DNA of 64,000 nt, taken from positions 3,669,497 through 3,733,496 of the forward strand of contig NW_006499799.1 of the NCBI RefSeq assembly GCF_000471905.2, written 5' to 3'. This DNA comes from Amborella trichopoda (lineage: Eukaryota; Streptophyta; Magnoliopsida; Amborellales; Amborellaceae). Positions 11,191 to 22,650 of this stretch are shown here, piece by piece. How positions within the stretch are numbered: position 1 is the stretch's first letter; the number at the start of each line of letters is the position of its first letter. The position numbers were made by a program, and so were the translations under genes. The notes under the pieces were generated by a model, which was not told where the DNA came from, searched no databases, and saw only the letters and a list, made by a program, of their open reading frames with translations.

Positions 11191-13031
11191 TCTCTCTCTT
11201 TCTCTCTCCTCTTTTCCCTTTCATTTTTTTCCCTCTCTTTCTCACTCTTCTTTTCTCTCTCGTCTCTCCCTTTCTCTTTCATGCTTTCATCTTTATCTCT
11301 TTCTCTCTCTTCCTCCTCTGGTCTATCATGAATCTCTTTCCCTACTTTTCTTTCTTTCTCCATTCATGCATGGAGGAGCTATCATCTAGTGTTATACCTT
11401 CCTGTTCATGAGACATGAACAATAAGTCGAGCCTTGGCCCAAGTGGCGGGTCGGGCCTCTTTCAAAGTTTTCTCTCGTTCTTCTCTTTTGTCACAAACGG
11501 TGCATGCCTACTGCCGCCTATGCTTTCTTGCTCTTTCTTCTCTTCTGTCACAGATGGCACAAGCCTATCGCCGCCTTTGTTTTCTCTCCCTTCTCTCTTC
11601 TATAACAGACGGTGCAAGCCTATGGCTGCCTATGCTTTCTCTCTCTTTCTTCTCTTTGGTCACAGAGGGTGCAAGCCTATCGTTGCTTATTCTTTCTCTC
11701 TTATTCTTCTCTTCGGTCATTGATGGTGCAAGCCTATTTCCACCTGTGTTTTCTCTCTCTTTCTTCTCTTCTGTCATTGTCGGCGCAAGCTTATCACTCC
11801 ATGTTTCTCTCTCTTTCTTCTATTCGGTCACAGACGGCACAAGCCTATTGCTACATGTATTTTCTCTCTCTTTCTTCTCTTCAGTCACAGCTGGCGCAAG
11901 CCTAACGCCGCCTATGTTTTCAATCCTTGTACTTCTATCACAGATGATGGAAGACTATTGTCGCCTGTGTTCCTTCTCTTTCTCTCCTATCATAGACGGC
12001 GGAAGAACATCACTGCCTGTGTTCATCTTCTCTCTTTTCTCTTTATGTCACAACCGGCGGACGACCATCGCCGCCTGAGTCTCATCTACCTCTTTCTCAT
12101 GTCACAGCCGGCGTAAGCCTATTGCCACTTGTGTTTCCTCCTCACTTTTCTTCCTCACGCCATAGATGGCGAAGGCCATCACCGTCTGAGTCTTCTCTCT
12201 CTCCATCTCATTGCCATCTATGTCCTCCTTCTGCTTTCCTTCCCTTCTCTCTCTTGTTCTTCCCTCAGTGTTTTCTCTCTAACTTTGCTTCTCTTCTCTT
12301 TTCACTTCTTTTCTTCTTCTTCTTCTCATCTCTCTCTCTTTTTGTTCTTCTTCTTCTTTCTATTACCCTTTCAATTGACCAAGAGAGCTGGACATTAGCA
12401 TTCCATGGTAATCCAGCTGTCTAGCAGTAATGTTGTTGTGCCAGTCAGAGTTACTGGGCCCGCTTTACTGTCACGACAGACTAACCATCTTGTCAAGCTA
12501 GTCGGTATTGGTTCTGTGGTCTAGTAGTAGTTATGTTGAGCCGGTTTGAGTTTTCGAGCCCATTTTATAGCCATGTCAGGTCAACTACTTACGAGTTTAG
12601 TGACTGTGTAAGTCTCACCGTCTGGTCAAATTCTTCTAATATTTCTTCTCTCACTCTTCTCTTCCTTTTTTTGAATGTGCACGCCTGTGTACGTTCCCTA
12701 AAGGCAAGGTGAGGTCCCTTGACCCACTTGTCTTGTAACATTTGTCATGTCTGTGTGATTGCAGAAATAGAAGAGTACAGGTCAAGGGAGGCGATTCCGA
12801 AACAATTTTACAACTGGAGTGCTTTCTTCGTAATTAAGAGGGCGCCCATGCGAGCCAACCCGAGTAAGTCCCGAACCCACCTTAATGTCCTCTCTCATTG
12901 GTTGGTCTACCTGCCCTTATTTTGAGTAAGGTTCCCAAGAGAGCGATCTCAAGTCCCGAGTTCCCTCGAGACCCGAGACATGAGCTGTTATATCGTCTAG
13001 ATCCGGAGGGCGAGATCGAGGCACCTAACCA
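11191..13031 (+). repeat. 5' LTR of element A, right part (U5)
   Basis: Continues the LTR after the chromovirus. It starts with a CT-rich tract to 11400, then the hairpin array to about 12200, a second CT tract to 12365, and a unique part containing CTTGACCCACTTGTCTTG and the terminal CACCTAACCA. It matches 24215-26024 along its length. The end at 13031 is set by the PBS directly after it. Confidence 0.88.
11470..12200 (+). repeat. Hairpin array with polypyrimidine linkers, 5' LTR copy
   Basis: About a dozen units of 55-60 bp. Each has a self-complementary part (arms of the CACAGACGGCG and CGCCGCCTGTG kind around an AAGCCTAT loop) and a linker such as TTTCTCTCTCTTTCTTCTCT. The array is downstream of the TATA box, so it would be in the leader of the element transcript. 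ORFs of up to 214 codons here are low-complexity by-products. Confidence 0.75.
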
Positions 13032-13034
13032 GCT

Positions 13035-13052
13035 TGGCAACTCCACTGGGGA
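13035..13052 (+). other. Primer-binding site of element A (Ogre type)
   Basis: TGGCAACTCCACTGGGGA begins three bases after the LTR end CACCTAACCA. This resembles the PBS reported for Ogre-type elements, complementary to a tRNA-Arg 3' end; that tRNA identity is from memory and not checked here. Confidence 0.75.
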
Positions 13053-14587
13053 CTTAGTACCTTAGTCAGATCGTACTTGTTTGGCTAGTTTCTCCGTTTA
13101 TTTTCTGTTTTTCACACTCATGGTTTCCGGGTTCTGTAACCCATTTATTTGGATCGGGGACTTCCTTATCCCCGCATTCGTGAGTGTCCCCAGGGAACAA
13201 GTTCCTCCAACTTCATTCTCAACCTTCCTTTTGAGTAAATACCCTGCATCTAGCTCCCAGGTCCTAACCTGGATGGGTGTGAGGTGGGACTTAAAGGTCC
13301 CTCACTCCCCATCTCCTCACTCTGGTGGAACCTTCGCCAAGGCACCTTGCATAGGCAGCACACACATGACCACTCACAGCATGCACCTAGTTATCAGTAA
13401 GCCACTTGTCGATCGTATTGTCGAGGTACGCTAGAAGCCTGGCCAGTCCCTCTCTGCAAAAGACAAGCAAATTGTCGTTGATTCTGTAGGTCGCCGAAAG
13501 GTTACCCCCCACACTTCAGCACCACCACGAGTCTCTATCCCTAGAGGCTCAACACATCGAGGCGGAGACCCCCTAGGGCCTCCACCTCTCACACACACCC
13601 TAAGGCTTGTGGGCCTCCCACTCAAGCCACACCTCGGGGCAACTCTCGTATTGCCTCAAGCCAGTGTCCAGGACCGGGCCTCCTTGGGCTAGGTCATGTA
13701 CATGCTATGCATGTGCACCCCACCTCTAGGGGTAAAGCCTTAACTGCGTCAACCCGAGTACACTGGAGACGACTTCCTCGACTTCCTACTCATCACACAC
13801 TAGCGCATGCTGTAAGGGGCAGGCTTCCACCTGTTTCTTATAGACACCTGCTCGCGATTCTCAGCCTCCTAAGGCCAGTCAATCTACGCAAGCCCGGGCT
13901 GACCCCAAAGCCACCTGTATTCCTTCTTCAAGGGACGCACATGCGTTCCCTAGCTAAACTGTTGTTCCCCACTCCCGACTCGGGAGTCATCGTGAGTCCA
14001 TCATTCCACCGCCTACCCCTTCTTTTTCGGGCAAGCACCTCAAACCTTGGTACTCAAAGACCTTCCCCAAGAGTACCATCTTGGACCAGCCGTATTATCT
14101 CGGTCATGCCCCTAGAATCTATAAGAGTACTCGAGGAAAAGACCTCATGAGAGACCATGTCCTTCTTCTCCCTCGACCCAGGTTGACTTCAGTCCTTGGC
14201 CCCCATCCTTTGCCGCACCTAATGGAGATAGCTCTCTCTTGCGCCAGACGAGTTGACTAGTTGTAGTCTCATCCGTAATTCTTGCATGAGATACATCAAA
14301 GTCTCAAAGCCAAGCGCAACAAGGGACTGCGAATTCTGATTAAAGAAGTAGTCAAGAGAGTCGAAACACCCAGCTCTGACAACCTTCTTTACCAGAATCC
14401 CTTCTACCCTCTTCGGAAGACAAACCTTAAAGAAGAGGAAAGGGAATCCTGCACTGTGATTAACGTTGTTGAAGATGACCAGGACACCCAGTAGCCACCG
14501 TCTCAAGACCGTCGAGAACCATTCCTTACCCGCTCAACATACAAGTGTCCGGCCTAGTTAGGGCATGCTGATCCCCTACTGACTGAC
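13053..14587 (+). other. Leader of element A, no recognisable gene
   Basis: Sequence between PBS and gag. Open stretches of 117 codons (13081-13434) and 147 codons (13707-14150) exist but resemble no family I know. Ogre elements often carry an extra ORF upstream of gag, so this may be its remains. The 394-codon ORF at 50162 occupies the equivalent place in a related element, but I see no obvious similarity. Confidence 0.5.
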
Positions 14588-16349
14588 TTGCCACGTGCGA
14601 CCCGTCAAGCACGAAAACCTTCGACTGCATCCAAGCCTGACCTCCAAGGAGAACTAGTAAGCGTCATGGTTATAAATGAATCTGCCGACTCTCTGAAGGC
14701 CCGCATGGAAAGGTTTGAACAGATGGACAAGACCGACCGTATCGAGGTCGCCCGACACTCGGCTAACCATGAGGTCAATTCCCATCATTCGGAAGATGTA
14801 CCTCCCAAGCAGCCTCCGCCTCTTATCTCACAGAACAATTATGTCCCTCACCCCTGCTCTCAAGTAGACATTGATCCTATGGTACCTCACAGCCTGAAGA
14901 ATAGGCAGATCCTAGGCATATAGGGCATGACGCTTTACCACAAGCCGTACCTTTCTTATATTGATCAGGTTCCCTTCCCCCAGGACTTTAAGAAAGGGAA
15001 GTTTCCTCGCTTCGATGGAACAACATCCCCCATCAACATATCGCCCACTTCCAAGCAGCATGTCGAGAGAAAGAGGCTGACGGGAGACTACTTCTTCGTC
15101 AGTTCGTTGAAACCCTTGACGGCTTTCCAGTGGTATGCTCGGCTGCCTCTAAACTCAGTACGTACTTGGGAGAAGATGGAGAAATTGTTCCATCAGTGTT
15201 TCTATGAGGTTGAGAGGGAGGTACAAACCATTGAACTTCTCACCTTGACCCAAGAGCTAGATGAACCAGTGGATAAATTTATATCAAGGTGGAGAGATTT
15301 GGCGGCTCGCCATCCCAATCTTATGCCTGAGAAGGAGGCAGTTCAAACCTGCGTTCCAAACATGTGACTTGAGATCGTTCTACATGTCGAGGCCTCTAAC
15401 CCAACCTCCATGTCAGACCTAATCTCTAAGTCAGTTCGCATAGAGAGCTTGTCAGGCCACCATAATGGGTCACGACAATAGTCTTAAAATTTGACAAACA
15501 ATCGGGCCAATGGTAATTCTCGAGCCAACACTTGAGGCAACCAACAAAAAGGAGTGATCAGTGCAGCTGTCACACTTAATGATCCGAAGAAGATCACCTC
15601 CCAAACTTTGGACCTCTCCAAAGCTATCAGCACAGGAAAGACAGCACCTCAAGCAGGCAAATAGCAGCAGTCATACAATCGGGTGCCTCCAATTGCAAAC
15701 CTTAATCGAAGTGAATATTGGATAGCCCATAAGAATAAAGTTTATCCCTTTGAAAAGGAATGGGTGCCTGCATTGCTCCGATTAATGCTGAAATAGAATA
15801 GGGTTGAATTACTTGAGAGCAATTTCCTTGACCAAGCTGGTTGAAACACACGCAAAATACTGTGCCTATCATCGAAGGGTAAATCACTCCACGGAAGACT
15901 GTTATACACTTAAAGACCTCATCGAGGCTTTGATCCAGAAGGGTTAGCTTAAGTTTGAGGAACTCAAGAAGGCGTTCGGGGCAACGAAAGTCTCTCACAT
16001 AGTGACCTTCGATGAAGAAGATGATGCACCTGATCTCCTTCGAGCCTTCTTTGTCATGCTGCTTCAATTAAGCCTTATCACACTAAAGCCAACATGGCAA
16101 CCCAAGCACCTTGCTAAGGGAACAGAGGACCAGTGGTGCTCATACCATCAGATATGGGGACATGATCTGCGCGAATGCTTCAGTTTTCATGAGATAATCA
16201 CAAAGAAAATACAGGAATGCAATGAGTCATGTAACCTTCCACAAGGGGACCCTCAGATCATAGCTCCACCGGTGCAAGTGGACCTCCCGACACAAGATCT
16301 AGTTAATGATGATTCGGATCCTACTGAACCCTCAACTTCCCAACCATAG
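14588..16349 (+). pseudogene. Gag remnant of element A with two CCHH zinc knuckles
   Basis: The capsid-like domain is clearest at 14927-15367. It starts SYIDQVPFPQDFKKGKFPRF, continues LTAFQWYARLPLNSVRTWEK, and ends with ELDEPVDKFISRWRDLA. The N-terminal part 14588-14923 is in another frame. Two zinc-knuckle motifs of type C-x2-H-x4-H-x4-C follow in one frame: CAYHRRVNHSTEDC at 15861 and CSYHQIWGHDLREC at about 16137, roughly 92 codons apart with a stop between. This CCHH form is typical of Tat-lineage Gag. Stops near 15365, 15480 and 15945 and frame changes make it a pseudogene. Confidence 0.8.
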
Positions 16350-17139
16350 ATATTCTACCACGAGCGAAGCAGACTTAAGTCATTAAAATGAGAGGCTATC
16401 CGTCAAGCTAGGGTTGTCCACAAACCTAGTGAGATGAATCAAGCACCTCCAAACGCACCCAAGAGGAGGCAGGCCCCAAGAAGGGCTAGCAGAAGGAACA
16501 AGCCCCTTTAAACATCGATCAAGCAAGAGTTCCTCAGGCCTCTTCCTACCTTGCCGACTTTGCAGGATTTCATCCCTGACGCAATCATCGTTACCCCTTC
16601 ACCTCATAAGGAGGACAGCCCTGGGGTCATCCCTCACTCCGCACACATCCAATGAGGGAGATGATGTTAAAATCACTCTCCAACGATCTAAGCAGGAGAA
16701 AGACCTAAAGGACTCCCTGCACACGTCCAATTCTGGTGATGACATAAAAAGCTGCCCAGATAGGTCCAACGAGGGGAGTGACCTTAAATCCCGCTCACCT
16801 ACTAACTCTTCTTCTTATTCTTCCCCCTCTTCCTCCTCGATGTCTCCTGCAGGTACAACTTTGCAATGTCTAGACTTCGATGTTCTTGACAGAGAATTTG
16901 AAAGAATCAACATAAGCAAGATGCAATGGAGGTGGCTGAGAAAGACTTTAGCCCAAGCGGCTAGATTCTTAACAATTGCTGACGCCCTGACGGCTTAAGC
17001 TCTGTCTAAGCCATCTTCCTCTACTGGAAAGAACATGAATTCCATGCCAAAGAAACCCCAGTGGCCCCTTGAGCCGGACTTTGAGCAAAGACTGAGAGAA
17101 TCTAAAGGGTAGAGCTTCTATTCTCAAGAAACTTACCAC
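16350..17139 (+). pseudogene. Gag-pol spacer; protease, RT and RNase H not found
   Basis: A mostly open but interrupted stretch that carries short repeats of the SNEGDD kind (about 16640-16790), a Ser-rich run near 16800-16850, and an acidic segment. It leads into the integrase without recognisable protease, RT or RNase H motifs. Either a large deletion fused the gag side to integrase, or the spacer replaced them. Tat elements normally need about 2.5 kb here. Confidence 0.55.
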
Positions 17140-18166
17140 ATGATACAGGTCTGTAAAGTATCAACTAGCCCAATCCAAGCACCGCTAATACCCAATCAAG
17201 AATTGGATAATCCCTGCGAGGGTGTTTCTCAATCTCTCTATAACCAGGTGTGCCAAATACACTCAAGTCTTCTTCGCCAACCTTCAGAACCCCCACAGCC
17301 TACAGTGGCATCATGGCCCATCTCACAATGGGGTATGGACATTGTAGGGCTTATTGACCCTCCTTTGGCAATGGGTCGTGTCTTTATTCTAGCTACAACA
17401 AATTATTTCTCTAAGTGGGCTGAAGCGGTCCCCCTTAAGGATGTTCCTGGGACAACAGTGGCTAATTTCGTACGAGATCACATCATATATCGGTTTAGAT
17501 TTCCTGATCGGATTATATCTGACAACGGCCCTCAGTTCAAAAGTCATCACATTGATCACTTGGTTAACCAGTTCGCCTTTGATTGGAGATACTCGATTAT
17601 GTATCACCCTCAAGCCAACAGATTAGCTGAGGCTTTCAATAAGACCCTATGCACTGTTTTACGAAAATCAGTATCAAAGACAAAGAAGAACTGGCATGAG
17701 AATCTTCTTGAAGCCTTGTGGGCCTATCGTACTACCACACCAAATGCCACCGGTTCCACTCCTTACTCCCTAGTCTATGGGGGTGGTGCAGTTTTACCTC
17801 TTGAAATTCAAATTCCTTGGTTTCATGGCGTTATACATCAAGGACTAACCGAAGATGAGATAATCAAACTTCGGTATCAAGAATTGAATGCACTCGATGA
17901 CAAGAGGTTAGAGGCTCAACAGAACCTCGAACTCAACCAGGGGAGAATGAAGAGGTATTTTGACAAGTCATTCAATTTCCGCTCATTCGGTCGTGGGGAC
18001 CGATTGTTATGCATGGCCGATGTAAAGGGAAGTTTGAACCCAAGTGGGAAGGGCCCTTTATAGTAAAAAAGGTCTCGCCAAATGGATCTTACATACTAGC
18101 ACATCCTGATGGAGAGCAGGTAATGCCCCCTATCATTGGGCGATACTTAAAGAAATACTACCCATG
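17140..18166 (+). pseudogene. Integrase of element A, core intact, one frameshift
   Basis: The ORF 17140-18063 contains the complete D,D35E core: WGMDIVG (first Asp), SDNGPQF (second Asp) and LAEAFNKTL (Glu), with 35 residues between the second Asp and the Glu. After it comes ALWAYRTT..TGSTPYSLVYGG and the basic C-terminal region. Near 18030 the frame shifts; the other frame continues through KWEGPF and VSPNGSY to a KKYYP end at 18166, the usual C-terminus of Tat pol. The HHCC zinc domain is not clear upstream. This is the best preserved pol domain in element A, but it cannot act without the lost enzymes. Confidence 0.85.
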
Positions 18167-18839
18167 ATACATACTCAAAAAGACTTGATGCACAACAGCA
18201 TAAGAGTTAAAAAGGAGGGTAAAAATAAAATGAACAAGACAGTCCAAATACAAAGTTTAACGTTTTTTATTGAAGGAAAAAAGGAGTTACAAGTTACAAG
18301 CCAAAAAGCACATTATTAGGGAGGTTACAAATCTCTTGCATCTGAGGAAAAGAGAACAGTTGACACCCATAGTGTTTCTCTTGCATCTGAGGATAAGAGG
18401 ATGGTTACAGGTCAAAAGAAGAAGCAAAACCACTTGGAGATTCAGCTTCGATTCATCTGACGAATGTCTCTAAAAAGGATCGTTATAGGCCAAAAGAAGA
18501 AGCCAACCATTTGTAAGTCAGCTTCAATGCATCTAACGAGGATATCAAACATACAAAGCAGACTTCTCTAGCAAGAAACTGGCCTATGATAGAGAGCATA
18601 CCCTGTTCACAGTGGATACCCTTCCACAGAACAACATGGACTTCACTGTTGTGCTGAAGGACTTGACTTCCAACATACATCATAAGCTAGGCCTTACCAC
18701 TGGTCACCACCCTTTACCTACCCAAGTCAGCACCGTGTGTGAACATCAACACACATGGCTCGTCGTCATGTGCAACAATTCGAACATGCAACTCACTACC
18801 ACATGCGAGAAACACCATGCGTGTCATCACGCCCACCAT
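18167..18839 (+). other. 3' region of element A, start
   Basis: Non-coding sequence directly after pol. A loose repeat of about 60-70 bp is visible at 18300-18480 (CTTGCATCTGAGGAAAAGAG and GTTACAGGTCAAAAGAAG phrases). Nothing else is recognised. Confidence 0.5.
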
Positions 18840-20190
18840 GCACTGATAAGCGCCATCTAAGGCTAGCACCGGCTGTGTCCTCCAAAGGCTAGAGCCGGCT
18901 ATGTTGCTAACTCCTAGAGTCGGCTAACTTTTCTGAGACCAGTGCCAACTGTGTCTTCCGAAGGCTAGCGTCGGCTATGCTTATAACTCCCAGCGTCGAC
19001 TTCCTTTCTTGAGGATCAGTGTCGGCTATGCTTTTAAAAGTCTAACGCTGGCTGCATATCCTAGGTCAGTGCTGCAGTGACTATTCACCCCCTGGGGACT
19101 TTTCATTTTCCCATGCCCCCTCGATTCTGGTGGCTTCTCGTATTTTGGCCTAAGCCGTTTTGCCTCCCCAATGATTCAACGATTTCCAATGACAACCATC
19201 GCCACGTCCTGGCCTAACACACGTGTGGAATCATGATCTTTCACCTTCTTGCAACCGTCTTGCATCAACGATGGTCCGTCTCCTCGCAACCCTTTGAATT
19301 CCTGCTAGAATTTCCCTTCCGTAGCTGGAAACCCTCTGCAACCTTCCTTCAAGTCACCAAGAAACCACTCGCACCCGCTGAAAAGCTGCTAAAAGCCGAC
19401 GAAATTCCCTGGGCAGCCCACTGCTGCAACTTTCACCCCTTCTTTCCTTCGTCAGAACCCTCGAAACCACGGTTGGAGTTCCATGTTTCCCGTAAAAACT
19501 CTCTGTTGGCTTCACTACACTCGATGCAAACTCCTGCAAACTTTGGCGAATCCTGCCCTTCCTTGCTAGAATTCTTCTTTCCCTTAGCCGGAACATCCCC
19601 TGCTCACCAAAAAAACTTCTAACTTGGTCGGAATCCCTTGTGTGTTTGCCGAAGCTCTCACTGGAAACGTCCTCTCACCGTTAAAATTTTTTCCTTAAGT
19701 TTTTATCCTTCGGTGAAACAGTGAAATTGGGGGTTACCCCCTTTACATAGCCAATGCTTTCCTCAAATTCCCCTCATGAATTAAGAATCCCAGCCACATC
19801 CAAGAAGGTCAAACGTCAATGGGCCAAACAGGGTCGGGCTCTGACCCGAGGCTTGGGCAAAGTTTCACTGCCTCCCATGAAATCCCATGCAACACAGATC
19901 AGGACCGGATTGGGCTCTGGTCAAGGACCCGAAAACTAACCTACACCCAATGCTGGCTATGTTGTCGAAACTACCCAGTGCCGGCTATGTTTTTAATAAC
20001 TTCAGCACCGGCTGTGTTCTCAGCAACTCAGCACCAGCTGTGTTCAAGAGCTAGCACGACTGCCCTCAGCACCGGCAACATTTTTTAAACCTCAGTGTCA
20101 TCCGGATATTCAAAACGTAGTATTGGCAGACCTCAGCACCGGCTACATTTTCAAAAGGCCCAGCGTCGGCAAAGTTTTCAAGAAATGATC
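18840..20190 (+). repeat. AGCACCGGCTATGTT-type degenerate repeats, two blocks
   Basis: Blocks at 18850-19080 and 19940-20190 repeat a phrase like GCTAGCACCGGCTGTGTTCT at a spacing of about 25-40 bp, with many GCCGGC or near-GCCGGC palindromes. Between the blocks lies 19090-19930, which includes an open stretch of 129 codons at 19233-19622 that I do not recognise. Position and low similarity to anything suggest it is non-coding. Confidence 0.6.
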
Positions 20191-20219
20191 ATTGCCGTAT
20201 GCCCCATGCTAAAGCTGTG

Positions 20220-20580
20220 CGTGTCCTACTATTGTTATCCCCAGTAGAGTTGCACCCTGACTTGACCTATTATCCCTAGTGGAATGTTATCTAGGACGTC
20301 CAACCCAGGCCATGACTTCTCCTTCCCAGTAGGAGTCATACTCGTACTGTAGCTCATTATCCCCAGTGGAGTTAGGGTCATTTTTACCACTGCAACCCCT
20401 AGTGGATCTGCCTCACACCTAGTTATCTTATGCTCAAGCAGTCGAGTACCGTTTTTCACCTTTATGGGACCCACACTTGTTCCCATTATCCTCAATAAAG
20501 TCGGTCTTCCCATCTGAACCCCTTGTTGGCCTTACCCATTTTATCCCCAAGGAGTTAGATTCCTATCTACAAACTTATTC
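20220..20580 (+). repeat. TTATCCCCAGTGGAGTT-type periodic motif
   Basis: The phrase TATCCCCAGTGGAGTT recurs about every 40-60 bases with substitutions, for example near 20235, 20268, 20350 and 20540. Function unknown; it is part of the patchwork 3' region. Confidence 0.5.
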
Positions 20581-20589
20581 CCATGTAGC

Positions 20590-21100
20590 TTCATACACAT
20601 GGTGACCCACGCCTCGGTCCGCACTGCATGACCCTAAACTGCACAGCCACAATCCGCACTACATGACCTTAAATTGCACAGCCTCGGTCCACGCTGCATG
20701 ACCTTAAACTTCACAACCACGGTCCGCGCTGCATGACCTTAAATTGCACAGCCTCGGTCTAAGTGTACGACCCTAAATTGCATGGTCCAAACAATACGAC
20801 CATAAACTGTAGCGGAGGTCTAGCTGCATGACTTTAAACTGCATAGGTCCAAACTATATTACCCTAAACCATAGTACACGTCCTAACCACATGGCATTAA
20901 AAGGCTCAGCACCCTGGTCCAAACTATATGACCTTAAACTGTAGCAGAGGTCTAGTTGCATGACCTTAAACTGCATGGTCCAAGTTGCAAGACTCTAAAC
21001 CGCATAGCCATGGTCCAAGCTATATGACCTAAAACCATAGTGCACATCTTGAACGCATGACGTTAAACTGCTTAACCTAGGTCCAGGAGGCATGACCTTT
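20590..21100 (+). repeat. GCATGACCTTAAACTGCATGG tandem array (element A 3' region)
   Basis: Degenerate units of about 33-36 bp combine GGTCCAAACTATATGACCT with TAAACTGCATGGTC. A second array of the same family is at 26480-26960, and short pieces recur at 21440-21530, 27320-27410 and 52556-52645. It marks the 3' untranslated part of A-family elements. Confidence 0.8.
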
Positions 21101-22650
21101 AATATGCCCCGCATACGTGCACACGCCCTTTACATGCATCTTCATGCACGCCTTTCATAACCAACCCGTTCGTGCTCGCACTATCTACACTGACTCCCCA
21201 GTGAGTCCACCTTTATTCATTGCCATCATCCATCATTCCCATTGAGTCTCACGCATGCTCACAAAAAAGTGAGCCATTCCACAATCCATACTCGTTATCA
21301 GTCAGTGGGTTACCACTTTCCATTTTTCTTTCATACCTTGTCCATCTTTCAGAGGTAGCCTTGTGCCATCTCCCCAAAGAGAGCTTAAACTACCACCATA
21401 CTCACTTCATGGCCCCCATAGACTATCATTCATCTACACCCCGGTCCAGTTGTATGACCTTAAACTGTAATGCACGTTCTGACCCCATGACGTTAAACTA
21501 CTTCGCACAGGTCCCAAAGGCATGACCCTAAACACGCCTTCACAAAAAAAAAGAAAAATAACGGGCATGGTGCACACCTTGACAAGGGAAGGCCATGAGT
21601 AAAAATGACGGATAAGCATGGTCACAAAGCCATGACTAAAAGAGTTCCGTGAAAATAAAAAACCCTCGGGCACGATGAAAACCCCGAAAGGGCACAGTGA
21701 GTAAAAATGAAAAAAGGAAAAAGAAAAAAGGGTGGACATGGCCAAAAGGTCATGGGTAAACGGGCCCCAAATAAAAGGGAGTTGGTGAAAATTGCTTCTA
21801 CGACGCTGCTTCCCTAGTCCAAGTAAAAATCCGCAAAGGATGATCAAACAAATAAATAGGTTGATGCAACACTCGCCTCAACATGCGGCTTCAACCCACA
21901 CTTGAAAAGAAAAATCCCTGGTGTCACAATACCAGGACCTCAAACATATGAGCTTCAAGGAAAAGATTATGACAGCTTAAGTCCATTCGCAAAAGGACAT
22001 GATGAATAAAAGATTTGCCAAGAAAGCAAGATAAGTCTCATGAAGAAGAGCATCATTCCCAGGAGGTTACCAACACACTCCAAAAATGTTGAAGACGCCC
22101 CAAGAAAGCTAAGTCAGCCATGACTTTGGTGTGGTAATTAGGATCGAGAGGTATCTTGATTGTCGGAACTGCACAGCAAGGGGTAGGGGTTATACCCAAA
22201 GCTGGTCACCTCGATAAAGTGAGGTACCCTACTCCCCAAGGAATAACTGCTGCGTAAAGAAAACGGCACCGACAGAAGGCCCTTCAGTACACCAATCACA
22301 AAATCCTCAAAACGTGGCTCAACACCAGAAGATACAAACAAACCCAAATCAAATGGGAACAATGCCCTTTGACATGGCACTCAATTGCCAGATGGGCTTG
22401 ATTATGATCAACGAGGTCTGTACAAAATCTTCAGCTATCAAAATCACAACTAGTCCATTGAGGGTGAGGACTTCGACAGGATCCCTCAAAAAAGTCTCTT
22501 CTCCCCCTTAAAATCTCCATGGACTGACCTACAAAAAATGCATTCCAACGTCTGAGCATCCTAGTTGCAGCATTGTGTGAATCTCCTCGATGTTCATGTG
22601 GTCCTATGGCTAGGAAGAAAAAGTAATAAAGTCGAAGGAAATTTTCCCAA
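21101..22650 (+). other. 3' untranslated region of element A; start of the 3' LTR uncertain
   Basis: No coding motif seen. It matches 26960-28490 over its whole length. The LTR probably starts within or at the end of this stretch. Candidates are TGTCACAATACCAGG at 21922 (27783 in the other copy) and TGTTGTCCTTTTC at about 22657, the latter preceded by a purine-rich run GGAAGAAAAAGTAATAAAG. The 5' LTR edge that would decide this lies before the window. Confidence 0.5.

Noticed and set aside
11434..12078. 214-codon ORF rich in Ser, Leu and Phe
   Set aside because: It is the translation of CT-rich linkers and hairpin units in the LTR leader; other frames are open too.
19233..19622. 129-codon ORF in the element A 3' region
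   Set aside because: No similarity to a known family and a position between degenerate repeats; kept only as a note in the repeat entry.
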